In this document: one piece after another, positions 23,850-34,286 of the stretch | How positions within the stretch are numbered: position 1 is the stretch's first letter | Layout of the letters: every line of letters begins with the position of its first letter | NCBI GenBank assembly: GCA_025738555.1 | Contig: JAOVFP010000002.1 | Span: 3,100,001-3,164,000 of the forward strand | Origin: Cyathus striatus | Lineage: Eukaryota > Basidiomycota > Agaricomycetes > Agaricales > Nidulariaceae | Direction of reading: 5' to 3' | DNA: 64,000 nt | The notes under the pieces: generated by a model | Seen by the model: only the letters and a program-made list of their open reading frames with translations | Database searches by the model: none | What the model was told of the DNA's origin: nothing | Position numbers and translations under genes: made by a program

Positions 23850-26661
23850 ATGACGCGTCCCGTTACAAAGCTGTGGCAGAATATGATCGATGGGGAGTAC
23901 AGTCTTGCCCAGATCCATGTCACCACGATAGAAGACGTCGAACTTGCACATGAACCAGAGCTGCTGGACGTTTTCGATCACCCAAGGCCTCTGGGATTAT
24001 CCCCAGGATACGATACGCGAGACTGTCTTGTGGCACTTGCAATAGCTGATGACAAAAATTGCTATATATTGGAATTCCCCCTCCAAAATTTGACCGCAAG
24101 CAGAATGCACGAAAGCCTCTCTCTAAAGAAGCTGAACAAGGACGCGCTATTTTACAAGAACGTATTCTTTGTCGGCCACAGGCGATCGATATGCTTTCGA
24201 TATGGCGCCGCTATCCATGTCTCTATCTTCGATCAACCTCCGCGTTGTAAATGCAATTGACATCCAATCTGCCTACTCACCGGTCGATCGCAAGCCTTTG
24301 ACTGCGATCCGCGAAGCCATTGGAGACACTGTCAAGATCATCGAGGAAAATATCCTTGATGTTTTTCGTAACCCAGTCTACGACAAGACCAACCGCAACC
24401 GTTTCACAGATTTGAGCTTGCGTGCGTGGGTCTCGCAGTTTCTAGCAGGATATGGGAATGCAGAGGTTACATTTGCAAATGCTAAAAGGATAGACACCCT
24501 AAATCTCACCTCAGAGGTATGTTCCCAAGTTCAACTGCGTAGCTGTTATGTCAATTCTTCTGTAGAAGATCTCGATGATCTCCAAGGTTACGCAGGATCG
24601 CCTTCGCCTGGATCTAATAAAGCCTGGGGAAAAAACACATCGTGGCGTAGCTACGCGATTTGACAGTAATGGGAAAGTGGACTTATTATCACCCAGCTTT
24701 AGTAATCGATTCCGCGGGAATGAAGTATGTGCTTTATTATTTTGATAAGGTCTTTTATATTCACTCTCACTATAGAATGTACGTATACGGATGAATGGAC
24801 AGAATGGGGAGGTTTTTCAGCGTGGTAGGATTGCGGGTACCGCTAAACGTGCAGGAAGCGTAACTACAGATCGTGATTTCTCTAACATCACATCCGTAGA
24901 TGTGAGAGTAATTGGACGCGACGATCCCACAACAGCAGAGGCCAGAAGAGATGCAACTCTTCTCCGCATCCTACAAGGCGAATATAACCTGCTTAATGAC
25001 TCTCCGTGGACTCAGAATGTCTGGTTTCCAACTCCAGATGGCCGTTTCATTTGGCCAGAGGAATTGGGCTAAAGAAGCTATTGTGCAACCTCCTTCGAGT
25101 CCTCCTACTTTTCCTTCGGAGATTGAAGACAACCTGGCTCGTCTAAATACTTCACAGCAGAGGGCTATTAACACCATGATATCTTCAGATGATTCTCATA
25201 GGCTGGTTTTAATTCAAGGCCCTCCTGGAACAGGCAAAACTTCTGTTATTGCTGCTTTTGTTCAGATGGCAGACATCATGGGCTATCGTGGGATATGGCT
25301 AGTTGCAAAGTCAAATGTTGCAGTAAAGAATATTGCTGAAAAGCTCCTCTCTGTTAACTTCACTTCTTGGAGACTTATTGTATCAAGGGATTTCAAAGAT
25401 GGTTGGTAAGTAGCTTCATTTATATTTATAATTATGTTGTCATGACCTTCAATGATTATAGGCATGATCATCTCTATGAAAACATGCGATCATATGTTAT
25501 TACTTCTGCCCCAAATGAATTATATTCTGCACGCTCCCAGTTCAGAAATTGTTCAGTAATGCTTTCCACTCTTGACATGCTGTCAAATGCCACTGTTTGC
25601 AGGGCTGTCCTTCCCATAATTCCACTTAACACTCTAATTGTTGATGAAGCTAGTCAGATTGAGATTGGCAGCTATATTCCTATTTTCTCAGATATGAAAA
25701 CCCTTCGCAAGGTATGCTTTATAGGAGATCCTCAACAGTGTGAGTATTTTGTTTTTCTAGCTTGACTATTCTTTCTGAATTTTTTATAGTACCTCCTTTT
25801 GGGCAAGATGATTTACAAGATCTGCAGAGTATCTTTGAGGTACCACATCTTGTCAAAGATACATTATTGCTTGAAACTCAATGTATTTAAATTTCTTTTA
25901 TTATTCTTAACCTTCAAGTACTCATTTATAGCATTTATAGATCGAATGCCTCCTCAACTTGGACAGTTCATATCTAAGGTAGTTTATGAAGATAAACTTC
26001 AATCCAACCCTTATCATCCAATTAAAAATACCATGATTTCCTGTTATATTGTTGATGCTGTACATGGAAAGGAACTGAAGACTTCCACAGGTTCATACAT
26101 GGTGAGTAATCAGTTTTAGAAAATCTTACATTTCTGAACATTCTTGATAGAATGATGAAGAAAAAATAGTTGCAATTCAGATAGCACAGCATCTACAGAA
26201 TTCAGGCAAAAAATACAAGATTATCACACCATATGAAGGTCAAACTACTGCCATTCAGGATGAAATGAAGAAGACTGAGGGTCTTGATTGGGGTGATAAG
26301 TGTTTCAATGTTGATTCTTTTCAAGGTTTTTTCCTTTTACTTTTTATAACTTTTTTCTTCTAATTTATTATCTTCAGGGAATGAGGAAGACTATATCATT
26401 ATCTCTTTAGTTCGATCTCAGGAACTAGGATTCCTCTCCAGTCTTCGCAGAACCAATGTTATGCTTACTCGCTGCAAGAAAGGAATGTTTATTGTTACTA
26501 GTGAAGACTTCCTTCTAGGAGCTGGAGCTGACTCACTTGTGGGTCAGCTGGTTCACAATATTCCTACAGAAGGTCTAATAAGTATGGCTGATGTGAAGGA
26601 TGGAAAGTTTTTGAAGGACTTGGAAAGGAAAACCTTAAAGGTAAAGAAAGCTCAGGATTAA
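23850..26661 (+). CDS. UPF1-like superfamily 1 helicase B (tandem paralog)
   Basis: Paralog of helicase A with the same layout. The N-terminal region contains YDTRDCLVALAIADDKNCYI and INLRVVNAIDIQSAY. The core motifs are LIQGPPGTGKTSVIA, VAKSNVAVKNIAEKL, LIVDEASQIEIG, GDPQQ, YRMPPQLGQFI, ITPYEGQTTAIQDEM, NVDSFQGNEEDYIIISLVRS and NVMLTRCKKGMFIVTS. The C-terminus (LKDLERKTLKVKKAQD) is basic and absent from copy A. The 5' half has three frame breaks: the C5 run at about 24072, one near 24178 and a plus-one near 25067. From about 25140 onward all exons read cleanly and the base composition changes to A/T-rich and CpG-poor (see findings). A CACGTG lies at 23679-23684, 166 nt upstream of the start. 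Cellular role unknown. Confidence 0.82.
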
Positions 26662-26733
26662 ATCTTTGGAATGTACTACTTTTTCTTTCTTTTGTACTTT
26701 TACATTGATCTGAAGACTTGTTCACAATTATAG

Positions 26734-26814
26734 AGCTCCTTCTCATATAATCTGGGTTCAGAGATAGCAATTGATATTCAATTGTACCTGACTTCAGATT
26801 TATGAGAAGGAGCT
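26734..26814. repeat. Imperfect inverted repeat (hairpin) between convergent genes
   Basis: AGCTCCTTCTCATA (26734-26747) is repeated as TATGAGAAGGAGCT (26801-26814). The match extends inward through ATCTG/CAGAT with a small bulge, and the loop is about 40 nt. It lies 73 nt after the helicase B stop and 143 nt before the acyltransferase stop. It could act in 3'-end formation for both genes, or be a small terminal-inverted-repeat element. Confidence 0.6.
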
Positions 26815-26956
26815 TTAAAAGATCATGAATGAATATTTATGATATCCATTTCACTTCTCCAGTTGTTGTTCTTGCTGTTTTGGAACCATAACTTTGTATT
26901 CCCACTAAAACCCAATATAAAAAATAAAATGCATTATTTGTATTGTGTAAGATATA

Positions 26957-29333
26957 CTACAGTGGAGCATGGACAACATCTGCTTCAAGTTGGTGGGCCA
27001 AACAGACAGCCTTCATCTCATGAAGAGATTCAACAATGGCAGCTTTGAGACTGGCAGTGGATGTGGCAGGATTAGAGAACTTGGATTCAATTCCAAACTT
27101 GACCATCTCTGGAGCTGCCAGATCTGCAAGAGCAAAGAAGCACTTAGAATTTGAAAAAAGGCGAAATGTGAAGAGAAAACATACAATTAATCCCATAACC
27201 ATCATCATAGGCTGCTCCAAAACCAGTGCCCTTGAATAAGTGACCGGCACTGAGCCCACTGGTGCTTAGTTTCCATTCTTGACTCCGATCAAATAGTTCA
27301 TCTTCAAAGAGTGGTGAAGATTCACCATAAATGGGCGAAGGAGGAGACGGAGTCCGAGGAGGTGGCGGTCGATACCGCGGCCTGTCGCTGCCTCGCGCGT
27401 GAGTTTGGTGTGCTTCTGGAGGGCGCGTTGGAGGAGTAGGTGTTTTGTTTTATTCTATGCACATGTTAAATTTCGAAATGTCGAGAGAATGAATGGAACA
27501 CACCGAAGAAGTCGGGCTGACCATACTCAACACCCACTCCCTACTTTCCGTCGTGAGCGATCTTAGTGTCTCTGTACGTCCCCTCTTGAACATCCGCGTG
27601 AGGACGGTTTCGTACGTCGCCGTGAAGGTGCGGCGTGTTTTGTACCACGCGAGTTGAAGCGCCATTTGAATGTACGCGTCGGGGGAGAAGCAGACTGGTA
27701 GAGATTAGTTTTGGTGAGGTGATAAAGAGGAAGGCATACCGTCATTCTTGATCCAGTCGGTGCCGTACTCCGAGAACCAGAGGACACTGTCGTCCGAGTC
27801 GTTGATGATGTTCAATGCCCTCTGCTCCGCCGCCTTGCACTCCTTCCGTACTTTGTCGTCCGCAACCCAGTCGAGCCGTTCCCAGCCGTAGTCAATGAGA
27901 TGGTTCCCGGTATCGCTCACCTTCACCTTCACCGTCGACGACGAGGATTCATTGAACGCATCAACATCCACACCTTGTGCAACAGCATACTCTGCCACTA
28001 TACTCGGCACCAAGGCGTCCACGGGGGAGTGCTCCCCCGTGGCGCCGGAGCGCGTGAAGGGTCCACAATGAGCGTAAGTGCCTTGTCGTAGAAGCGATTT
28101 GCAAAGTTGAGCGGGGTGCCACGGATGGTGTGCAAATGTGAGTCGATGGCGTGTTGTGGTGGTGTTGGGATGGGGGGAGAGGAGGGCGAGGAGGGGAGGG
28201 AAGAAGAAGGGCTTGGGTTGAGGCGGTAGGTTATGTGGTCGAGCGAGAGACCCATAACGGTGTGTAGGTGTGCCTGGTGGGTCCGTCGGTTTGTCGGTGA
28301 GATGGAGAGGAGGTGTTGGAGGTTCTGGAGCAGAAAGTGAGAACCTGTGTGTATATTAGAGAGGCGAAGCGACCAACCTCAGCCCAGATATCTCTATCAT
28401 CGGCACTCAGCGCGCCAACTGGGATTGCCTTCTCCCCCCTCTCAAGACGCTCCTCGACATCCAACACGACAGCACGTAGACTCTTTTCGATTTCTGCTGG
28501 ACTCATCAACGTCGGTGGTTGTCCTGGGTAGTAGACCTGCACGGCGTACGACCATCCGTGGAGCATGACAAGTATGGCAAGGTGATGGGGGGATTCGGGA
28601 TTGGGAGTGGACAGGACGTCGCAGTAGAATTCGGGGACACGCGCAATGTTGAACATCTTGGTGGTGTTTTCGTGGAGCCAGATGCCAGTTCGGGTGGTTG
28701 TTTCTTCGAGCTCTTCGCTGCGAAGATGATTGAGCACGGTGCAAAATAATATATATATATATATAGCCAGATCTTACTTGTCGAAGCGCGCTTTGTACTC
28801 TAGGGTTCTGTGAACTAACCAGGCTGAGCGCCTGAGTTGCCAGAAGGTGGTCCCGGCGCGATTGTTATTGGTCTCTCCAGAGAGCGCGCTGAGTGGGATG
28901 AGATGATCATCGAAGAAGGCAAGCCACCAGTTAGAGTTTACGAGTAGCGGAGCGCGCCATTCAAGATAGGCCTTGTTGATCCAGAAGTTGTCGTCGAGCC
29001 AGTTGTTGGGAGAGGCCTTGTCGAGTGCTTGGTAGGTAAGCTAGAGCCGAGGTGTAGAATGGAAGGAGGTACCTATAAGACGGTCCTGGAGGACGTGGCC
29101 GATGCCAGAGACGAACTCGTCTGCCCATTTTTGGCGCAGTGCGTAGGCGGATGAGTAGGGGTGTTTTCCAGCTGCATCGTCTTCTCGGAGGAGAGGGTCG
29201 AGGGATGCGAGGTATCGGGAGAGGGTTTGATGGAGGTCAGGGACAGGAAGACGGGGGAGGTGGGAGGACGGGGCTTTGTGGACGAGGATCTGGAGTGCAT
29301 TTGAAGAGAACGAGCGACACGAGCTCTGAGCAT
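26957..29333 (-). CDS. Carnitine O-acyltransferase
   Basis: Minus-strand choline/carnitine acyltransferase, which exchanges acyl groups between CoA and carnitine for transport between peroxisome, cytosol and mitochondrion. It starts MLRARVARS at 29333. Family blocks follow: [17 protein letters not shown], then [55 protein letters not shown], the catalytic His in [33 protein letters not shown], the STS motif in [12 protein letters not shown] and the C-terminal [18 protein letters not shown]. Frame breaks are seen near 29310, near 28058 and near 27332. The last one coincides with a sharp change of base composition. Whether it is the acetyl- or a longer-chain enzyme cannot be told. It is divergent from RMI1 with a 292-nt shared promoter. 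Confidence 0.85.
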
Positions 29334-29524
29334 CGTCTGTGAGCTAGACTGAGCTCGTTCTTGGCGGAGATTTTCAGCGATATGTTATTTTTAGGAAGCC
29401 GTGGCTGGACCGTCCGATTTGTCACGAGGAGGAAAAAGAAAGGAAGGGGCGAACAGGCTCCAGGGCGATAGAAAGGCGGACCAGTCACCATCGGAGACTC
29501 ACTCAGAGCGGAACAGAGAGTTTT

Positions 29525-29575
29525 CACGTGACGTCATTATTTATACTCTTGTTTATAGTACTTTGCATGCACGTG
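29525..29575. promoter_or_regulatory. E-box/CRE composite in the acyltransferase-RMI1 divergent promoter
   Basis: CACGTGACGTCA at 29525-29536 fuses an E-box (CACGTG) with a CRE-like palindrome (TGACGTCA). A second CACGTGAC begins at 29570. Both lie between the two divergent start codons, 29333 and 29626. The binding factors are inferred only from known motif types (bHLH and bZIP). Confidence 0.45.
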
Positions 29576-29625
29576 ACAATACAATCTGATCATCGCGTCG
29601 CGTCTTTCCAATTCTTCTATGAACG

Positions 29626-31460
29626 ATGAACATCCCAGCACCCGTCCAACTATGGCTTGACCAAAACTACCCCAGACCCCGCGTCGATCCTGCACGTACC
29701 TTCTCACCATTCACCCATCCCAACTCACCTACTAACATCCAACAGGAGTGGCTCGAAGCATGCTATGCCTGGCTCACAACAGAACGGAACCTCTCCCCCG
29801 AAATCAACCTCCCCGCCCTCCTCACCGAACTCGAAGAACAGCTCCTAAAGTCTGACCTCCACGACAGCATGCTCCACGGCACCGGTCTACCCCCCCAGGT
29901 TGCCACCAAAGACAACATTGGCGTTCTTTCTGGCCCTCCTGTCCTCGTCGAGATACTCGCAATATCAGAAGTCGGCTCTAGTGCATTCCAGCTCGATCAA
30001 ATAAGACAGGCCAGGGAGGAGAGAATGGCCGCCGGTGCTACTGAAGAGGCCGACGGCGGAGAAGAGGGCCAGGGAGGCGATGTCGATGTCGTTGGAGAAG
30101 GTCCAATCCCCAAGTACCCGCGCTCCATGTTGAGTTTCGTGCTGAGCGACGGGCATACCATAATTAGCGGCATGGAGTATCGCCCACTTCGAGACTTGAC
30201 CCTTGGAAAAACCAGGTTGGGATACAAGGTCCGTCTTGCTTCTGCTTGCCAGACTACGTACTCTCAACCTTTCCACTTATGTAGTTACAACTCAAAAATC
30301 CCACAATTCATCGAGGAACCGTGTTTCTCGAGCCCGCATGTGTAATCCTCAAAGGCCACGAAACCGCCGATCGAGAAGCTGAACAACGCGTTCAGTTTGC
30401 CAAAAGCCTGCGTGCGCGCATGGGGTGCGTACTCTTCTATACCCATTAACTCTGGTTCATATGGAAACCGAAATACAGTCTACCCTTGGATCCACCCAAT
30501 GCACATCCACAACCTGCACAACCTCTTCCCCCTCCTCCGCCCCAAGCTCAACCTCTTCAACGAATCGAACGTACCCCCCTGCGCGAAATATCTCCTCCTC
30601 CTTCTCCTCCTCACTTCCCACAGCACAACGACGACGCCGACCTCGAGCCAAGAAGAAGAAAAGTGCCCAACGGCTCAGCCGTTGCCACTTCTTCCCGCTA
30701 TTGGGACGACAACAACACCAGCGGACCTCCAGCGGGCCAACGGAAGATTGCTGGCCGCGTACCCAATACCGCCGCACATGCGGCTGGTACTGACTTGGGA
30801 CTGAGACTTCCACCTACCACAAGAAGCGCGACAATGGTAACGCAGTCCACGAGCTCAGACGAATATGATATGCCCATGGACGACGATTTCGATTTCGATC
30901 TTATGGATGAGCTAATAGCCAATGCTCCTCCTGCCCCCGCCCCCCCTCCTCCAGAGCAGCCTCAGCCTCAACTCACTTCGACAACCGGGGGGAAACCTAA
31001 GCATCCCTCCAGTATTGACACTGCAAATCTGGATTTAGAGATTCAAGAGGCGTGGCATAGATCTGAGATGGAGTCTTTGGGAAAGTCACAAATAGCCAGC
31101 ACGACAGGGGAATCATCAGCGTCAGCGTCCGCATCAGCATCAGCATCAGCATCGGTGTCGCATGCGCCTCCGTCTTCCTCTGAAGCGTCTTCTGGCTTGA
31201 AGAGATCGAGCAGTAGCGCGCCGAAAGCTGGCACTCCGTCAGCGGCTGCTCGCCCGTTGCCATCTGAAGTCATTGAGATCGAGTCAGATGACGAAATGGA
31301 GGACAAGGAAAATTTGCCTGTGGCTACCAGACACGTTCGGCGGCGTGTGATGGGTGGAGGTGGGGGCGGTGCATTCACTGAGAGACTACTCGGTGCACGG
31401 AGTCAGAGCCGGAGGGGAGAGCAGTCGGACGATGTTATCTCTATTTCAGATTCGGACTAG
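29626..31460 (+). CDS. RMI1: RecQ-mediated genome instability protein 1 (RMI1)
   Basis: RMI1 works with a RecQ helicase (Sgs1/BLM) and Top3 to dissolve double Holliday junctions. The N-terminus reads NYPRPRVDP-EWLEACYAWL, followed by LKSDLHDSMLHGTGLPP, the diagnostic helix-turn before the OB fold. The OB fold continues PPVLVEILAISEVGSSAFQL, RSMLSFVLSDGHTIISGMEY and, across an intron ending about 30286, LKNPTIHRGTVFLEPACVIL. The long C-terminus is disordered: Pro-rich, then acidic (DDDFDFDLMDELI), a Ser-Ala repeat and a final acidic ISISDSD that could be a SUMO-interacting motif (inference). The first intron (54 nt, in frame, ending at the cag before GAGTGG) would need a GC donor (gcacgt). If it is retained, 18 extra residues are read. 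Apart from that the frame is intact. Confidence 0.86.
31119..31156 (+). repeat. (TCAGCA)n repeat coding Ser-Ala in RMI1
   Basis: About six near-perfect units in the disordered C-terminal half of RMI1, translated as alternating Ser and Ala. Likely length-polymorphic. Confidence 0.7.
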
Positions 31461-31903
31461 GTTGTACGAGTACAGTCTGATTCACGCGTTATTTACTCAT
31501 TCTTCACATTCCTTTACTTACTTTGCACGATTGTGCATACATACCCTCTTTCTATATACCTACGTCTGCCATAGGCTACACACCTATTCTTTCCTTACTC
31601 TTGCGATGTCGATGTCATACACGTCACCGGCTCGTACTTCTTGCCGTCCGCGCACTCGCTCGAGTTTCGTATGATCTGTTCGCCATATCAGCTCATACCA
31701 CGAACAATTAAACACACTTAACATTTTGTTTTCGTCAGTTCTGCCTGCCGCAGGTGAGAGTTATGGATATAAGCATTGCATTGCCGTTAAACGGGGCACA
31801 AGAAACAGTTTGGTGTACATACACAGCAACAATGAGGGGATCAGGTGATATATGTCAGTAGCATAGACTGTCCGGTAGGATTCCCTAAAGGTAGGGAGGG
31901 TAT
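31461..31903. other. Convergent intergenic region RMI1 / J protein
   Basis: Holds the 3' flanks of two convergent genes. No coding or RNA feature is recognised. Confidence 0.55.
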
Positions 31904-32846
31904 TTAACCGAGAATGGCGATTTTTTGTTTCTTCTTTTTCCGGGAGCTATTACTGGCGAACGAGCGCCAGCTATCGACACGCTGCTCTCTGTTCTCTGCG
32001 GGTGGAAGGAATGGTGAGTGGAAGAAATGTCGGAGACGACAAGAGGGGCGCACCTTCCCAGGCTTTGTCCTCTTCTGCCTTTCTCTTCTTCATTGCGACC
32101 TCTTCGTCCTTCTTACGTGCTTCAAGACCTTCATTTGCAAGGTTCATCTTGACTGCCCTATTCACTCCATCAATAAAGAAGCCTTTTGAAAAGTACAAGA
32201 AGACACTTACTTTCGTCTTCTGACTTCTTCATCAATCAGGAGCTCCTTCGACTGTGCCCTCAGTCTAACCTTGTACGGTGGTACAAGCTCCCTAATCCTT
32301 GGATCGTCATCGGATAGGGTGGTCGGGAGATTGATGGATTTAAGGAGGACATTTCGAGCTTGTCTGATGACTGCGTCGAGCTCTTCACGTTTCTTTTCGT
32401 CAGAGAGCTCGCTTTCAGCCTGGATGATGGTCAGAGGTGGTTGTGTAAACGGATATAAGTGACGTACTTTCTTTAGGATATCGAAAGCTTCTGGTGCACG
32501 GGCGTGCGAACACTTATCGGGATGGATGACTGCGAGACGTTAGAAAGCAAGAAGAACATGGATACAAGGACGCACATAGTGATATTTGCTTGTATCTCTT
32601 CTTGACTGCCTCCGCAGTGGCGGTCTCGTCTATATCTAGAATATCATACGGACTGCAAGGTGGTACTGTTAAGTAATATACTGAGTAATCCTATTCGACA
32701 GCTTACTTCAGTTTGAAGGCTTTAAGAATGCGCTCAACCTCTACTTCCCTCTGGAATGCAGAGGCCTCTCTACTGAGCAGCTTCTCAATCTCGGCCTCGT
32801 CTGCAGTGACTGCTGGCAGCTTTGAGGTCGATGCATTTGGGGGCAT
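31904..32846 (-). CDS. J-domain protein of the DNAJC8/Spf31 type
   Basis: Minus-strand gene starting MPPNASTSKL at 32846. DNAJC8 and fission yeast Spf31 are J proteins found with the spliceosome. The J domain starts LKNPYDILDIDETAT, continues AVKKRYKQIS and contains the HPD motif in IHPDKCSHARAPEAF. A charged helical tail follows (ESELSDEKKREELDAVIRQA, VPPYKVRLRAQSKELLIDEE, then Lys/Glu-rich repeats and RKKKKQKIAIL before the stop at 31904-31906). An upstream in-frame extension exists, but the Met at 32846 gives the usual length. One base is missing at the splice junction just before IHPDK (about 32580). CACGTGAC lies at 32982, in the promoter shared with COX11. Confidence 0.85.
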
Positions 32847-33062
32847 GACAACTGTGGTGTAGGTTGTGGATGTTATGGCAGTGGGTGATAAGGAAGAATG
32901 GAAGACAGCAACGCTCGGGGATGATGGCGGTGAAGCACAAGGCGTCAACTTAAGACTCAGAGATTGGCAGGAAAATGGTGGCACGTGACCAACTTAGCTG
33001 GTTTCGCCGATTACGGAAGTTAAAGTTGTCTATTTCAGTAGCTTGTCCTCTGGAGTTTGAAA

Positions 33063-34140
33063 ATGCTCCGTCTCTCTTGGGCTAGCTGTAAGCCAGTCGC
33101 AAGGTCATCTTTGGCCACAAGGAATATTCCAGTGAGCCTGGAATATAATTTATTTACTCAGATCTGAGACACTCTGTACAATTCTGCAGACACTCCTTAG
33201 GACACCATGCCTCTCCACTCCTCGTAGCTCTCTCCTTGAAAGTATACCACAACGACCATGGAGGAACATGTCTACGCAATCTAAACCACCCTCCAATACC
33301 TCAACACCAAAATTAGATAGTGGACCCTCGGCGCAGTACACATCTCGTCAAGAGCTTTATGCTGCAAAGAATCGCGCGTTGCTCATGTATTCATCAGCTG
33401 TAGTATGTCATAATTTCTCTTCTAACCCAATGCATTCTCATCCAACATTAAAGATTGTAATGGCTGTTGGTGTAACATACGCGGCTGTTCCTCTTTACCG
33501 CATGTTCTGCGCTGCGACTGGTTTCGCGGGCACCCCCAACGTCGGAACAGGCCGCTTCGAGCCGGAGCGTCTGGTACCCGCTGAAAATGCGCGCCGTATT
33601 AAAGTGCATTTCAACGCGGACAAGAGCGAGCAGCTTCCCTGGAAATTCACGCCACAACAGAAGTTTGTTACTGTGCTTCCTGGGGAGACAAGTCTCGCAT
33701 TTTATACTGCAAAGAATAATTCTGACAACGACATTATCGGGATCGCGACATATAATGTTACTCCTGACCGGGTAAGTCCCGCGTCTTTTAAATTGTGGAT
33801 TATAAACTGAGCTTGTTGTACAGGTTGCTCCATACTTCTCCAAAGTAGAATGCTTTTGCTTTGAAGAGCAGCGGTTGCTGGCAGGCGAAGAAGTCGATAT
33901 GCCTCTGCTCTTTTTTGTTGACAGAGACATTCTCGATGACCCTGCCTGTCGCAACGTCGATGACATTGTACTTTCATACACTTTCTTTCGGTATGTCTCT
34001 GTACCTCCATTCACTCTTTTTCTTAACAGCCTACTAGCGCGCGACGGAATGAAATGGGACACCTGGAACCGGACGCCCCTGATGATGTGGTGCAATCCTC
34101 TCTAGGCTTTGATAAATATGAACATGCTCCCAAGAAGTAA
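33063..34140 (+). CDS. COX11: Cytochrome c oxidase assembly protein COX11
   Basis: Cox11 is an inner-membrane protein that delivers copper to the CuB site of Cox1. The first exon (33063-33131) encodes a basic presequence (MLRLSWASCKPVARSS). The join to exon 2 is uncertain: the frame works only with the acceptor ending at 33168, giving a 37-nt intron. The conserved part reads YTSRQELYAAKNRALLMYSS, the membrane span IVMAVGVTYAAVPLYRMFC, then ATGFAGTPNVGTGRF, NADKSEQLPWKFTPQQ, the copper site ECFCFEEQRLLAGEEVDMPL and FFVDRDILDDP. The C-terminal exon is LEPDAPDDVVQSS. Exon joins at 33403-33453 and 33772-33824 preserve the frame. It is divergent from the J-protein gene. Confidence 0.92.
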
Positions 34141-34286
34141 GCCGAAAAAAGTGACGGCAGCGGGACGACCTCTGCATAGGAATTTGCAAAAGGTATTATT
34201 ATTGGAATACATACATAATATGTAGATTACTGGATCTCTAGCATATCCCCCTCACTCTTACAACGCCATCTATTGCACTCCAACCG

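Noticed and set aside
25141..26661. Transposon or repeat-induced mutation as the cause of the CpG-poor patch
   Set aside because: The helicase motifs and all reading frames are intact there, and no transposase, reverse transcriptase or terminal repeats flank it.
29689..29742. A GT donor (gtacct) for the first RMI1 intron
   Set aside because: It leaves the downstream exon out of frame; the in-frame 54-nt GC-AG intron fits the conserved VDP-EWLEACY junction better.
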